From: Geobacteraceae bacterium
GTDB taxonomy: Bacteria > Desulfobacterota > Desulfuromonadia > Geobacterales > Pseudopelobacteraceae
Length of the DNA: 50,011 bases
NCBI GenBank assembly: GCA_025355325.1
Contig: JANXZX010000232.1
Location: 1-50,011 of the forward strand
Direction of reading: 5' to 3'
A program made the translations under genes and the position numbers. Below the pieces are notes generated by a model. The model was not told the DNA's origin. It worked only from the letters and a program-made list of their open reading frames with translations, and did no database searches. Within the stretch, counting starts at the first letter, position 1, and the number at the start of each line of letters is the position of its first letter. Below are positions 32,851 through 42,175 of the stretch, piece by piece.

Positions 32851-34464
32851 CTATTCTTTAATTATAATCCGCGATAAAGGAAGAGCAAGACGGAAACCAA
32901 GGTTAATACTCCGATCATCTGGAGAAATTCTGAAACGATAAGACGTCCGTACAAACTTTTTGGCACTGCTCCAGCTGCCCCCGCGAAGGACACGGTAGGT
33001 GCCGCTTGAAGGACCTTCCGGATTGTTCAGAGAACTCTTGCCATAGTACTCTTTTTCGTACCAGTCGTTCACCCACTCCCATACATTGCCACTCATATCA
33101 TAGATGTCAAGACCATTCGCCTGTTTCTGCCCAACAGAATGAGTCTTTGACAGGCTGTTGCCGTTGAACCAGGCGACAGCGTCCCCATTGTCACCGCCGC
33201 TGAATTTTTCTCTTTTGCCGCCGCTTCGAGCGGCATACTCCCATTCAGACTCGGTAGGAAGTCGAAACATGACCCCTGCCAGGCTATTGAGCCGACCGAT
33301 AAATTCCTGTGCTTCGTTCCAGCTAACCTCCTCTACCGGGCAAACATCGCAACTGCTGCTGTTGTTTGGAAGAATGGTGTTCATTACCTTTTGCCACTGT
33401 TCCCGGGTAACTTCATATTTACCGATAAAATAGTCGCTGACGCAGACCTCATGAACCGGTTTTTCATCATTTTCGCCCCCACCAAAAACATCACCCATCT
33501 GAAAACAGCCGCCAGGAACACGCACAAATTCCATGCCGGTGTTGGGCTCCTGAAAATGAGATTGCCCCGATATCGCCACAGCCGACAAAGGCTTGGCTTT
33601 AACAGGCTTGGCAGGCTCAGTATTGATTACTTTGGGTGGCTGGATAAAATAGAATTCTCCTTCCACGTTTGATACGATCAAAGGATTCTGTTTATACTTC
33701 GACTTCTCCTGCACAGCCGCTAGAGTACGATCAAATATCTGATCAAGGGTAATGCCGGGTATTTCCAGCAGTCTGACCAACTCGGCCGTATAAATACTGT
33801 TCCTGCCATCACCATCGTCGGCCGTCCTGCCTGGAGCTGTCGCATAGGCAACGAGCGTGTCATTCGGCACTTCCATACTAGCCAAACCCAGCCTGGTTGT
33901 GCGAAAGGAGCGAATAAACGGATTGTCGCGGCAGGCATCAAGAATAACAATGTTAACCTCGCTTCGTGCCTGTTCCATTCTGGCAAGCACCATCCCGACG
34001 TCCACTGCCTTGAGACGCACCTCATTCTCATACTCAATCTGGGCATCCACCGGAATAAGATAGTTTACTCCGTTAACCTGCATGCCGTGCCCGGCATAAT
34101 AAAACAAGCCGATTCCGCCACCCATCAACTTATTGCCGAAATTTTCAATACACTTCGTCATCTCCGAGTAGCCAAGGTTGGTCACCTCCTCGACCTCAAA
34201 ACCGAGACGACGAAGGGCAGCGGCCATAATGCGGGAATCATTGGTTGGATTATCCAATGGAGTGGCCCTGTAACTGCTGTTGCCTATGACCAAGGCAACC
34301 CGCCTTAGATTCTCGTGTCTTTTTTCGGCAATGACCAGACCGCGGTCCTCGGATTCCATACCAGTATATTTTTTTATATTTTTTGGCGCGGAATGACCAT
34401 ACAAAGGAAAGATCAGTATCCAGAGTATCATTAAAAAAGTGCACACCAAGGGGGTATTACGCAT
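32851..34464 (-). CDS. Secreted metacaspase (peptidase C14) fused to a formylglycine-generating-enzyme-like domain
   Basis: 537 residues from the ATG after AGGAA; the upstream TTG is less likely. Hydrophobic signal/anchor about 5-25. The caspase domain (about 50-265) has RVALVIGNSSY at its start, catalytic His in YYAGHG and catalytic Cys in ILDACRDNPF, so the dyad is intact. A linker follows, then a C-type-lectin-like FGE/sulfatase-modifying domain (about 310-530: FVRVPGGCFQMGD, EVTREQWQ, FRLPTESEWEYAAR, GNVWEWVNDW, RVLRGGSW). The FGE active-site cysteines expected after RGGSW are Ser and Val here, so formylglycine synthesis is unlikely; a binding role is inferred. Upstream neighbour is a sigma54 regulator (46-bp gap). 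Confidence 0.88.
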   Translation of the reverse strand: MRNTPLVCTFLMILWILIFPLYGHSAPKNIKKYTGMESEDRGLVIAEKRHENLRRVALVIGNSSYRATPLDNPTNDSRIMAAALRRLGFEVEEVTNLGYSEMTKCIENFGNKLMGGGIGLFYYAGHGMQVNGVNYLIPVDAQIEYENEVRLKAVDVGMVLARMEQARSEVNIVILDACRDNPFIRSFRTTRLGLASMEVPNDTLVAYATAPGRTADDGDGRNSIYTAELVRLLEIPGITLDQIFDRTLAAVQEKSKYKQNPLIVSNVEGEFYFIQPPKVINTEPAKPVKAKPLSAVAISGQSHFQEPNTGMEFVRVPGGCFQMGDVFGGGENDEKPVHEVCVSDYFIGKYEVTREQWQKVMNTILPNNSSSCDVCPVEEVSWNEAQEFIGRLNSLAGVMFRLPTESEWEYAARSGGKREKFSGGDNGDAVAWFNGNSLSKTHSVGQKQANGLDIYDMSGNVWEWVNDWYEKEYYGKSSLNNPEGPSSGTYRVLRGGSWSSAKKFVRTSYRFRISPDDRSINLGFRLALPLSRIIIKE

Positions 34465-34510
34465 ATTTCCTGCCCGCAATTATTCCGGAATTATCACTTC
34501 CCGGTCCTTG

Positions 34511-35890
34511 TCATTCTTCTATTTTCAGTCTTCTTATTTTTTCAACCAGTGTTGTCCGATTAATTCCCAATAGAGCAGCTGCCCTGGCTTTTATTCCACC
34601 GGCAGCTTCCAAAGCCTGAAAAATCAGAGAGTGCTCTATTTCCGAGATTGTTGCAACCAAATCGATGCCACCGCTCTGCATTTTGACACAAAATGTTTCA
34701 CCATCCAATTGTTCTCCCAATATTTTAACCGGCACATCATCAAGTGTTATGACATTCGCATCCGTCAAAGCTATCATTCTCTCGATAAGATTCTCAAGTT
34801 CACGCACATTGCCTGGCCAGGAATACCTTTCCAATGCCTCAAGCGCCTGTTTGCTGATAGTGCATGGTTGACGCCCCATCAGACGGCACTGCTTCTCCAG
34901 AAAAAACGCCGTCAGGTACATGATGTCCTGTTGCCGTTCACGCAGGGGCGGAAGATGAAGAGGAATTACGTTTAGTCTATAGTACAGATCTTCCCGAAAC
35001 ACTCCCCGTTTCACCATTTCTTCAAGATCTGAGTTTGTTGCAGAAATGACTCTGACATGGAGTTTCACCGGTTTATTGGAGCCAACTCTCTCCACCTCAT
35101 GCTCTTGCAGTACCCGCAGCAATTTTGCCTGCAAGTGAAGAGGCAAGGTACCAATTTCATCGAGAAAAATTGTGCCGTGATTGGCGGCCTCGAATTTACC
35201 CGGTTTATCCTTGATCGCCCCGGTAAATGCACCACGGACATGACCAAACAACTCGCTTTCCAGAAGCAGCTCCGGAATGGCGCTACAGTTTACCGCAATA
35301 AAAGGGCGCTCTTTACGAACTCCATTATAGTGCAGCGCTCGGGCAACAAGCTCTTTACCGGTCCCCGATTCACCGCTGATAAGAACGGTGGAATCCGTTT
35401 TTACAATTCGGGTCATGCGTTCAAACACAAGGGTCATTGCCGGGGAACTGCCGATAATATTATTAAACTCAAAACGCCCCTGAAGTTGCCTGCGAAGATA
35501 GATATTTTCAGATAGCAGCTTCTGTTTTTCCAGAGCCTTTGAAACAACAATTTTAAGCTCATCAAAATCAATCGGCTTTGTTATATAATCGAAAGCCCCC
35601 TCTTTCATGGCGCGCACAGCGGTCTGAGCTGACGCATGGCCTGTTACGACAATAACCTCGGTAGCGGGAGATATTTTTTGTACCTCCTGCAAAATATCCA
35701 GCCCGCTTTTGTCGGGAAGAAACAGATCAGACACTATGACCTGAAACTGTTCGTGGTCAATCAGATCCAAAGCAATTTCACCGGTTGCAGCAGACGTAAC
35801 CTCATATCCGACCGAGCGCAGCAACATGGAGAGAGCTTCGCGGCCGGAGTCGTCATCATCAATTACGAGGATTTTTATCACATCATCCAT
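34511..35890 (-). CDS. Sigma54-dependent response regulator, NtrC family
   Basis: 459 residues. Receiver domain (about 1-120) with VIDDDDS, phospho-Asp in VSDLFLPD and Lys in ITKPID. Central AAA+ domain (about 145-370): Walker A GESGTGKE, sigma54-contact GAFTGA intact, Walker B GTIFLDEIG, and the SATNSDLEE/NVIPLHLPPLRER segments. C-terminal Fis-type HTH (about 410-455) ends AAALLGINRTTLVEKIRRL. Activates sigma54 promoters when phosphorylated. No histidine kinase is adjacent. No clear -24/-12 promoter is seen directly before the metacaspase or DUF4384 genes. Lies 19 bp after bioA. Confidence 0.93.
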   Translation of the reverse strand: MDDVIKILVIDDDDSGREALSMLLRSVGYEVTSAATGEIALDLIDHEQFQVIVSDLFLPDKSGLDILQEVQKISPATEVIVVTGHASAQTAVRAMKEGAFDYITKPIDFDELKIVVSKALEKQKLLSENIYLRRQLQGRFEFNNIIGSSPAMTLVFERMTRIVKTDSTVLISGESGTGKELVARALHYNGVRKERPFIAVNCSAIPELLLESELFGHVRGAFTGAIKDKPGKFEAANHGTIFLDEIGTLPLHLQAKLLRVLQEHEVERVGSNKPVKLHVRVISATNSDLEEMVKRGVFREDLYYRLNVIPLHLPPLRERQQDIMYLTAFFLEKQCRLMGRQPCTISKQALEALERYSWPGNVRELENLIERMIALTDANVITLDDVPVKILGEQLDGETFCVKMQSGGIDLVATISEIEHSLIFQALEAAGGIKARAAALLGINRTTLVEKIRRLKIEE

Positions 35891-35909
35891 CAGAACCTCA
35901 AACCATCAA

Positions 35910-37274
35910 TCATTCTGTGACAACTCGTATTGATTCATACAGGACATCCATAAGTATATCCAGCTCGTTGTTTGATATAACCAGTGGCGGAAAAATGACA
36001 ATGGTATTACCCAAAGGACGGGAGAATACCCCCCGTTTACGAGCTTCCAGACAAACCCTGATGCCGATTTTCTGTTCCCACGGGTACGGTTCGCCGGTTT
36101 CCTTATTTTCAACTAGCTCGATCCCTGCAGCCAAACCGCTCTGGCGGACATCGCCAACATGCGCCAGTGATTTAAAACCGTCAAGTCGCCGTTCAAGCCA
36201 TGCTATTTTTGGCTGTAGCTTTGCCAGCAGATTGTCTTGTTTGAAAAGTTGCAGACTTTTCAAGGCAACGGCACAGGCCAACGGATTCCCGGTAAACGTA
36301 TGACCATGAAAAAAAGTTTTCAACTCCGAATAGGAACCTAAAAATGCCGAGTAAACCTTATTGCCGGTCACCGTTGCCGCCAAGGGCAGGTAACCTGCGG
36401 CTATTCCCTTGGAAATTGCCATAATATCGGGCACCACGCCCTCCTGCTGACAGGCAAACATTGTGCCGGTCCTGCCGAAACCGGTGGCAACTTCATCCGT
36501 AATCATCAGAATATCAAAACGGTCGCACAGTTCTCTCACCCGTTTCAGGAATCCGGCAGGCTGAACAATCATCCCTCCGGCACCCTGAACGAGCGGTTCA
36601 ATTACAAGCCCGGCAACAAAACCGGTGTTGTTCACCATCAGCTCTTCCAAAGAGTTGATACACTCCATATTGCAAGAAGACCTGCTGCACCCCAGCTCAC
36701 AACGGTAGCAGTACGGTGCCGGAACCTGTAATGTGTCAAACATGAGCGGCTTGAAGGTCGAATGATAAATATCGATCCCGCCGACACTGACGGCGCCGAG
36801 TGTATCTCCATGATAGGCATGCCTGAATGTTATGAATCTGCTCCGTTCCGGTCTTCCGGAATGAACCTGATATTGATAGGCCATTTTAACCGCAACTTCC
36901 ATAGCGGTTGAGCCGTTATCCGAATAAAAAAAACGGTCCAGCCCAACAGGCGTTATTTCAGCCAGTCGCGCCGCAAGAATGATGCTCTGTTCACTGGCAA
37001 GCCCCAACAGTGTCGAATGTTCAAGGCGATCTACCTGTTCCTTCAGCGCGTCGTTCAATTCTTTGCGACAGTGACCGTGAACGTTCGTCCACATGGAGGC
37101 TACGCCGTCGAGATAGCGGTTGCCGTCCGTATCAATCAGCCAGCACCCTTCCCCCATCACGATTATGATCTGCTCGTCACGTTCCCATTCCTGCATCTGG
37201 GTAAACGGGTGCCAGACGTGGCGTTTGTCCCATTGTCGTAATTGTTCGGTCGTTATGACTTTTGAATCGGGCAT
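35910..37274 (-). CDS. bioA: Adenosylmethionine-8-amino-7-oxononanoate aminotransferase
   Basis: 454 residues. PLP class III aminotransferase using S-adenosylmethionine as amino donor to make 7,8-diaminopelargonate, the third-last step of biotin synthesis. Seen: HVWHPFTQMQEWERDE at the N-terminus (BioA-specific), FFYSDNGSTAMEVAVKM, RHAYHGDTLGAVSVGG, metal-free PLP site ITDEVATGFGRTG and the PLP lysine in MAISKGIAAGYLPLAA. No other biotin gene is adjacent. A terminator separates it from glyA upstream, so it has its own transcript. Confidence 0.95.
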   Translation of the reverse strand: MPDSKVITTEQLRQWDKRHVWHPFTQMQEWERDEQIIIVMGEGCWLIDTDGNRYLDGVASMWTNVHGHCRKELNDALKEQVDRLEHSTLLGLASEQSIILAARLAEITPVGLDRFFYSDNGSTAMEVAVKMAYQYQVHSGRPERSRFITFRHAYHGDTLGAVSVGGIDIYHSTFKPLMFDTLQVPAPYCYRCELGCSRSSCNMECINSLEELMVNNTGFVAGLVIEPLVQGAGGMIVQPAGFLKRVRELCDRFDILMITDEVATGFGRTGTMFACQQEGVVPDIMAISKGIAAGYLPLAATVTGNKVYSAFLGSYSELKTFFHGHTFTGNPLACAVALKSLQLFKQDNLLAKLQPKIAWLERRLDGFKSLAHVGDVRQSGLAAGIELVENKETGEPYPWEQKIGIRVCLEARKRGVFSRPLGNTIVIFPPLVISNNELDILMDVLYESIRVVTE

Positions 37275-37304
37275 TTTGTAATTCCTTAGAAATATCGCAC
37301 ATAT

Positions 37305-37342
37305 AAAAAAGACCCGCCAGAACCTGTCCAGTGGGTCTTTTT
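37305..37342 (-). terminator. Terminator after glyA
   Basis: Minus-strand arms AAAAAGACCC and GGGTCTTTTT, 17-nt loop, T-run at the end. It lies 20 bp after the glyA stop and before bioA. Confidence 0.85.
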
Positions 37343-37362
37343 ACAACATTAACTCATAACGA

Positions 37363-38610
37363 TTAGGCCAGCCTGTTGGCGTAAAGCGGGAATCTTTTCA
37401 TCATGGTGTTAACCTGACATTTTATCGCTTCCAGCTTCTCGTCATCACCGATATGCGCCACAGCGTCGGCAACATAGCCGGCGACCTGATCCATGTCGGC
37501 CTCTTTAAGCCCGTGTGATGTACAGGCGGGCGTACCGATCCGGATACCGGACGTAACAAACGGCGAACGGGTCTCAAACGGCACGGTATTTTTGTTAACC
37601 GTAATGCCGGCTTTGTCCAGTGCCTGCTCTGCGGCCTTCCCGGTTATTTCGGTGCCGGAGAAGTTAACCAGCATAAGATGGTTGTCGGTACCGCCGCTTG
37701 TCAGTTTGAAACCGCGCTTCACCAGCGCTTCTGAAAGGGCCTTGGCATTCTTGACAATCTGCTGCTGATATACCGCAAATTCGGGCTGTAGCGCTTCTTT
37801 GAACGCAACCGCTTTGGCTGCGATGACATGCATGAGCGGCCCACCCTGAATTCCGGGAAAGATTTGCGAATTTACCGTTTTGGCAAACTCTTCCCGACAC
37901 AGGATCATGCCACCACGAGGACCTCGCAACGTTTTATGCGTTGTTGTAGTGACAAACTCGGCATACGGAATCGGACTCGGATGAACACCGGCAGCAACCA
38001 GACCGGCAATATGCGCCATATCAACCATGACCAAAGCGCCTACTTTATCGGCTATTGCCCGAAATGCCGAAAAATCGAGGGTTCGAGGATAAGCGCTCGC
38101 ACCAACTACAATCATTTTTGGCTTATGCTCCACTGCAAGACGCTCAACTTCTGAATAATCAATTGTTTCGGTCTCAGGAGAAACTCCATAGGGCACGATA
38201 TTAAAGAAACGGCCTGAAAAATTAACCGGACTGCCATGGGTGAGGTGCCCGCCGTGGGAGAGATTCATACCGAGAACCGTATCGCCCGGCTTGCACGCTG
38301 CGTAGTAAACCGCCATGTTTGCCTGAGATCCTGAATGCGGCTGTACATTCGCATGTTCAGCGCCAAACAGTTCCTTAGCTCGATCGATAGCAAGCTGCTC
38401 AACGACATCTACATGCTCACATCCGCCATAATAGCGCTTTCCAGGATATCCCTCAGCATACTTGTTGGTCATTATCGAACCTTGTGCTTCCATAACCGCT
38501 TCCGAAACGAAGTTTTCAGATGCAATAAGCTCCAGGTTATACTCCTGACGTTCCGTTTCGTGTCGAATGGCTTCAGCAACTTGAGGATCAAATTGGGAAA
38601 GGACAGACAT
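37363..38610 (-). CDS. glyA: Serine hydroxymethyltransferase
   Basis: 415 residues from the ATG after AAGGAG; an upstream in-frame extension lacks a ribosome-binding site. Converts serine and tetrahydrofolate to glycine and methylene-tetrahydrofolate. The PLP lysine is in [15 protein letters not shown]. Also visible: [37 protein letters not shown] and [11 protein letters not shown]. It follows rpiB at the end of the fab cluster, an order common in Desulfuromonadia, but a hairpin sits between them. Confidence 0.98.
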   Translation of the reverse strand: MSVLSQFDPQVAEAIRHETERQEYNLELIASENFVSEAVMEAQGSIMTNKYAEGYPGKRYYGGCEHVDVVEQLAIDRAKELFGAEHANVQPHSGSQANMAVYYAACKPGDTVLGMNLSHGGHLTHGSPVNFSGRFFNIVPYGVSPETETIDYSEVERLAVEHKPKMIVVGASAYPRTLDFSAFRAIADKVGALVMVDMAHIAGLVAAGVHPSPIPYAEFVTTTTHKTLRGPRGGMILCREEFAKTVNSQIFPGIQGGPLMHVIAAKAVAFKEALQPEFAVYQQQIVKNAKALSEALVKRGFKLTSGGTDNHLMLVNFSGTEITGKAAEQALDKAGITVNKNTVPFETRSPFVTSGIRIGTPACTSHGLKEADMDQVAGYVADAVAHIGDDEKLEAIKCQVNTMMKRFPLYANRLA

Positions 38611-38649
38611 GGTTTCTCCTTGTGAAAATTCTTTTATAAAATGATAAGT

Positions 38650-38689
38650 TGTAAACAAGAAACGGGACACATGCCATAGCAGGTCCCGT
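38650..38689 (-). terminator. Probable terminator between rpiB and glyA
   Basis: Arms ACGGGAC (38662-38668) and GTCCCGT (38683-38689), 14-nt loop; on the minus strand a T-rich TTCTTGTTT follows. Termination may be partial. Confidence 0.65.
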
Positions 38690-38767
38690 GTTACCGGTAA
38701 AAAATGTATATTTCCTTCAGCTTGACAGAGAGGACATTGCGTAGATTACCGCTACATAGTGTATTTT

Positions 38768-39211
38768 CTATGAATATTTCTTTTCAAGAGCGGTAATCTT
38801 ATCGAGTCGCAACTGGTGGCGCCCCCCCTCGAAAGTTGCGTCGAGCCAGGCACCAACGAGATCACAGGCTTTCGCTTCGTCAAGAACGCGGCCGCCAAGA
38901 ACCAGCACATTAGCATTATTATGTTCTTTTGCCATGCGGGCCATAAAGACATCCGTAACCAGGGCAGCGCGAATTCCGGGAATCTTGTTGGCAGCAATTG
39001 ACATCCCGATTCCGGTACCGCAAATCAGAATCCCAAGATCCGCTTCACCAGCAATAACCGTTTCAGCAACTTTCTGGCCAAAGTCAGGATAGTCTACCGA
39101 CGCGTCACCGTTAGTTCCTGCATCGGTCACATCAAACCCTCTGCGCTTCAGATAACTGTCAAGAGCTGTTTTGAGCGTTAATCCACCATGGTCGCTTCCG
39201 ATAATAATCAT
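38768..39211 (-). CDS. rpiB: Ribose 5-phosphate isomerase B
   Basis: 147 residues. Interconverts ribose 5-phosphate and ribulose 5-phosphate. The N-terminal IIIGSDHGGLTLK, DYPDFG, CGTGIGMSIAANK (catalytic Cys) and EHNNANVLVLGGR motifs identify the RpiB/LacAB family. It lies 15 bp after fabF on the same strand. Confidence 0.97.
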   Translation of the reverse strand: MIIIGSDHGGLTLKTALDSYLKRRGFDVTDAGTNGDASVDYPDFGQKVAETVIAGEADLGILICGTGIGMSIAANKIPGIRAALVTDVFMARMAKEHNNANVLVLGGRVLDEAKACDLVGAWLDATFEGGRHQLRLDKITALEKKYS

Positions 39212-39226
39212 GTATTCCGTCCCCGC

Positions 39227-40459
39227 CTACAGCTTTTTAAAGAGAAGCGTCGCATTTGTGCCGCCAAAGCCAAAATTATTACTCATGGTATATTCAAGTT
39301 TTGCTTCGCGGGCAGTATGAGGAACATAGTCAAGATCACATTCCGGATCAGGTTCGGTGCAATTGATTGTCGGTGGCACAACGCCCTTATCCATCGCCAT
39401 AAGGGTATACACCGCTTCAACGCCCCCGGCAGCACCGAGAAGGTGCCCAGTCATGGATTTGGTGGAGGAAACCATCATTTTCCTGGCGTGGTCGCCAAAA
39501 ATACTCTTGATCGCCATGGTTTCGTACACATCGCCAATTGGAGTTGATGTGCCATGCGCATTGATGTAGGAAACCTGCTCGGGAGCAACGCCGGCGTTCT
39601 TGAGAGCCATCTTCATTGCCCGCGCTCCGCCTTCGCCACCCGGTGCAGGGGCGGTCAGGTGATACGCGTCACCGGTCAAGCCATACCCAACGATCTCGGC
39701 ATAAATCTTGGCTCCCCGTGCTTTTGCACTTTCATACTCCTCAAGAATAATAATCCCGGCACCTTCACCCATGACAAAACCATCGCGATTTTTGTCAAAC
39801 GGACGAGATGCAGTTGTCGGATCGTCATTTCTTTCGGATAAGGCTTTCATGGCAGCAAAACCGCCAATCCCAAGCGGCGTGACGACCGACTCGGTTCCGC
39901 CGGCGATCATGGCATCGGCATCGCCGCGCTTGATGATGTGATAGGCGTCACCGATGGAATGGGTGCTGGTGGCACATGCAGAAACAGAAGAAACATTTGG
40001 TCCCTTGGCTCCATATTTAATGGAAATATGACCGGGAGCAAGGTTAATAATCAGCATGGGAATAAAGAACGGAGATATTTTTTTCGGGCCGCTTTCGGCC
40101 AGAATCGTATGATATTTTTCTATAGTCGGCAAGCCACCGAGACCGGCTCCAACAAGGACCCCGACCCGTTCAGCATTTTTTTCGTTGATGACAAGTCCGG
40201 AGTCTTCCATAGCATAATGAGCTGCAGCCAAAGCATACTGGATAAAAAGATCCATTTTTTTGATCTCTTTTTTGTCAATATGCTCTTCCGCAATAAAATC
40301 AGGGACCTCACCGGCAATTTTAACCGGCATATCGCTCGCATCAAAACGGGTGATCAAGCCGATGCCGGATTTTCCTGAGGTAAGCGCATCCCAGTTTTTG
40401 ATATTTCCACATCCAAGTGGTGAAACAGCTCCAACTCCGGTAACGACAACTCTTCTCAT
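39227..40459 (-). CDS. fabF: 3-oxoacyl-ACP synthase II (FabF)
   Basis: 410 residues. Elongating condensing enzyme of type II fatty-acid synthesis. The Cys-His-His triad is visible: [15 protein letters not shown] (Cys), [11 protein letters not shown] (His) and [13 protein letters not shown] (Lys/His). N-terminus [15 protein letters not shown] is typical. Preceded by an intrinsic terminator that may limit its transcription relative to acpP. Confidence 0.98.
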   Translation of the reverse strand: MRRVVVTGVGAVSPLGCGNIKNWDALTSGKSGIGLITRFDASDMPVKIAGEVPDFIAEEHIDKKEIKKMDLFIQYALAAAHYAMEDSGLVINEKNAERVGVLVGAGLGGLPTIEKYHTILAESGPKKISPFFIPMLIINLAPGHISIKYGAKGPNVSSVSACATSTHSIGDAYHIIKRGDADAMIAGGTESVVTPLGIGGFAAMKALSERNDDPTTASRPFDKNRDGFVMGEGAGIIILEEYESAKARGAKIYAEIVGYGLTGDAYHLTAPAPGGEGGARAMKMALKNAGVAPEQVSYINAHGTSTPIGDVYETMAIKSIFGDHARKMMVSSTKSMTGHLLGAAGGVEAVYTLMAMDKGVVPPTINCTEPDPECDLDYVPHTAREAKLEYTMSNNFGFGGTNATLLFKKL

Positions 40460-40494
40460 ATTATTTACTCCATATAACGGTGGCTTCGGTTATG

Positions 40495-40526
40495 ACAAAA
40501 TAAAAGAGAGGGGCCTGACGCCCCTC
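40495..40526 (-). terminator. Intrinsic terminator/attenuator between acpP and fabF
   Basis: Minus-strand stem GAGGGGC/GCCCCTC (40520-40526 with 40508-40514), 5-nt loop, followed by TCTTTTATTTT. It lies inside the 81-bp acpP-fabF gap. Confidence 0.8.
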
Positions 40527-40540
40527 CCCCGTTACAAATT

Positions 40541-40774
40541 TCAACTGTGCTCGGTGATGTATTCGATGGCGTCATTCACCGTCTGGATTTTTTCAGCATC
40601 TTCATCAGGAATTTCGATGTCGAATTCTTCTTCGAGTGCCATAACCAGTTCAACAGTGTCAAGAGAATCGGCACCAAGATCGTCCATGAAAGAAGATTCT
40701 GTCAAAACTTGTGACTCTTCAACTCCAAGCTGCTCTGCTACAATTTCTTTAACCCGCTTTGCGATATCAGACAT
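40541..40774 (-). CDS. acpP: Acyl carrier protein
   Basis: 77 residues, highly acidic. The phosphopantetheine-bearing Ser is in [19 protein letters not shown]. It carries growing acyl chains for all Fab enzymes here. A strong GGAGG lies before the ATG, and a promoter and a downstream terminator surround it, which fits the high level this protein needs. Confidence 0.98.
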   Translation of the reverse strand: MSDIAKRVKEIVAEQLGVEESQVLTESSFMDDLGADSLDTVELVMALEEEFDIEIPDEDAEKIQTVNDAIEYITEHS

Positions 40775-40830
40775 TTTTCACCTCCGTGTGATTTTAAACC
40801 TTTGCAGGTTTCGTGTATAAAGCTTGTGAT

Positions 40831-40859
40831 TTATTAAGCATGAAATCTTTAAATGTCAA
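40831..40859 (-). promoter_or_regulatory. Internal promoter before acpP
   Basis: Minus-strand TTGACA (40854-40859), 17 bp, TAATAA (40831-40836) in the 142-bp fabG-acpP gap. The -35 is perfect, the -10 weak. Confidence 0.5.
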
Positions 40860-40916
40860 TCGATATTTTACCGGTAATTGGCGATAATCGCCCGATAAAC
40901 GGTATACGGCACGATG

Positions 40917-41654
40917 TTACATGTACATGCCGCCGTTGACCGATAAAACATGACCGGTGATGTATCCGGATGATTCTGAAGCCAGAAAAACAACCGCATT
41001 GGCAATATCGTCAGAACTTCCCAGACGCTCAAGAGGTATCTGGGCAGTCAACTCTGCACGAACCTTATCAGAGAGTGCATCCGTCATTGCGGTCGCGATA
41101 AAACCGGGTGCAACGGCATTGACAGTGATACTCCGTTTTGCCATCTCCCGGGCATTCGACTTGGTAAGTCCGATCAGGCCAGCTTTACTTGCACAGTAAT
41201 TGGCTTGCCCGGCATTGCCCATCTGACCGACAACAGAAGCAATGTTGATAATGCGACCATAGCGCTGCTTGCTCATAACTTTAAAGACTGCACGGGTACA
41301 GAGAAATGCTCCTTTGAGATTGACGCTAAGGACGGCATCCCAATCTTCATCCTTCATGCGCATCAACAAGCCATCACGGGTAATGCCGGCGTTGTTGACC
41401 AGAATATCCACACGCCCGAAAGCCTCAGTAGCCGCATCGATCATGTGTTCAACGTCTGCAGACACGGTTACGTTGCCGACCACAGCCAGCGCCTTGCCTC
41501 CGGCTGCCTGCAACTCGGCCACCACCGCATCGGTAGATGCCTGATCCATATCTACAGCCACGATTGTGGCGCCCTGGGCTGCCAGAGCCAGCGCAATACT
41601 TCTGCCGATTCCGCGTGATGCCCCCGTAATTACCGCAACTTTATCCTTAGGCAT
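40917..41654 (-). CDS. fabG: 3-oxoacyl-ACP reductase (FabG)
   Basis: 245 residues, classical short-chain dehydrogenase. NADPH-binding TGASRGIGRSIALAL, NNAGITRDGLLMRM, and the catalytic Ser-Tyr-Lys (IASVVGQ...YCASKAG). Reduces beta-ketoacyl-ACP. The end GHVLSVNGGMYM is typical of FabG. 38 bp after fabZ, in operon. Confidence 0.97.
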   Translation of the reverse strand: MPKDKVAVITGASRGIGRSIALALAAQGATIVAVDMDQASTDAVVAELQAAGGKALAVVGNVTVSADVEHMIDAATEAFGRVDILVNNAGITRDGLLMRMKDEDWDAVLSVNLKGAFLCTRAVFKVMSKQRYGRIINIASVVGQMGNAGQANYCASKAGLIGLTKSNAREMAKRSITVNAVAPGFIATAMTDALSDKVRAELTAQIPLERLGSSDDIANAVVFLASESSGYITGHVLSVNGGMYM

Positions 41655-41692
41655 GATTAACCCCTTTCGTAAAAAAGATTTATAACGACTCG

Positions 41693-42130
41693 CTAACTCG
41701 CCTTGTCAGCAAATGTAGCCTTCAAATCAGCCTCTGTGACCAGTTTTCCATCAACGAAGGCTTTGGCTTGAAACATCCAGATGCCGCGTTTGCATCCGGT
41801 CACCAGAACTTCAAAACGAAGCTGATCTCCCGGCATGACCGGCTTGCGGAAACGCGCATTGTCAATGCCGGTAAAATATGTGACCTTCGAACGGATACTT
41901 TCATCGGAAGAATAGGCCAGAATAGCAGCTATCTGGGCCATCGCCTCGATAACCAGAACACCCGGCATAACCGGATGTCCCGGAAAATGCCCTGGGAAAA
42001 ATGGCTCATTAATGCTGACATTTTTAATACCGACAATGCTCTTTCCAACCTCAATTTCAAGGATTCTATCGACCATTAAAAATGGAAAACGATGTGGGAG
42101 AATTTTCATTATTTCATTAATGTCGAGCAT
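41693..42130 (-). CDS. fabZ: 3-hydroxyacyl-ACP dehydratase (FabZ)
   Basis: 145 residues, hot-dog fold. [13 protein letters not shown] and the catalytic His/Glu in [21 protein letters not shown] are diagnostic. It removes water from 3-hydroxyacyl-ACP. The place between fabD and fabG differs from the more usual lpxD-fabZ-lpxA setting, so a second copy may exist elsewhere in the genome. Confidence 0.96.
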   Translation of the reverse strand: MLDINEIMKILPHRFPFLMVDRILEIEVGKSIVGIKNVSINEPFFPGHFPGHPVMPGVLVIEAMAQIAAILAYSSDESIRSKVTYFTGIDNARFRKPVMPGDQLRFEVLVTGCKRGIWMFQAKAFVDGKLVTEADLKATFADKAS

Positions 42131-42175
42131 GGTGATTCCCCTTTGAAAATAAAGTTACCGTCAAAACAGTTGCCA

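Noticed and set aside
32851-34464. Functional formylglycine-generating enzyme
   Set aside because: The two active-site cysteines after RGGSW are absent, and no sulfatase gene is nearby.
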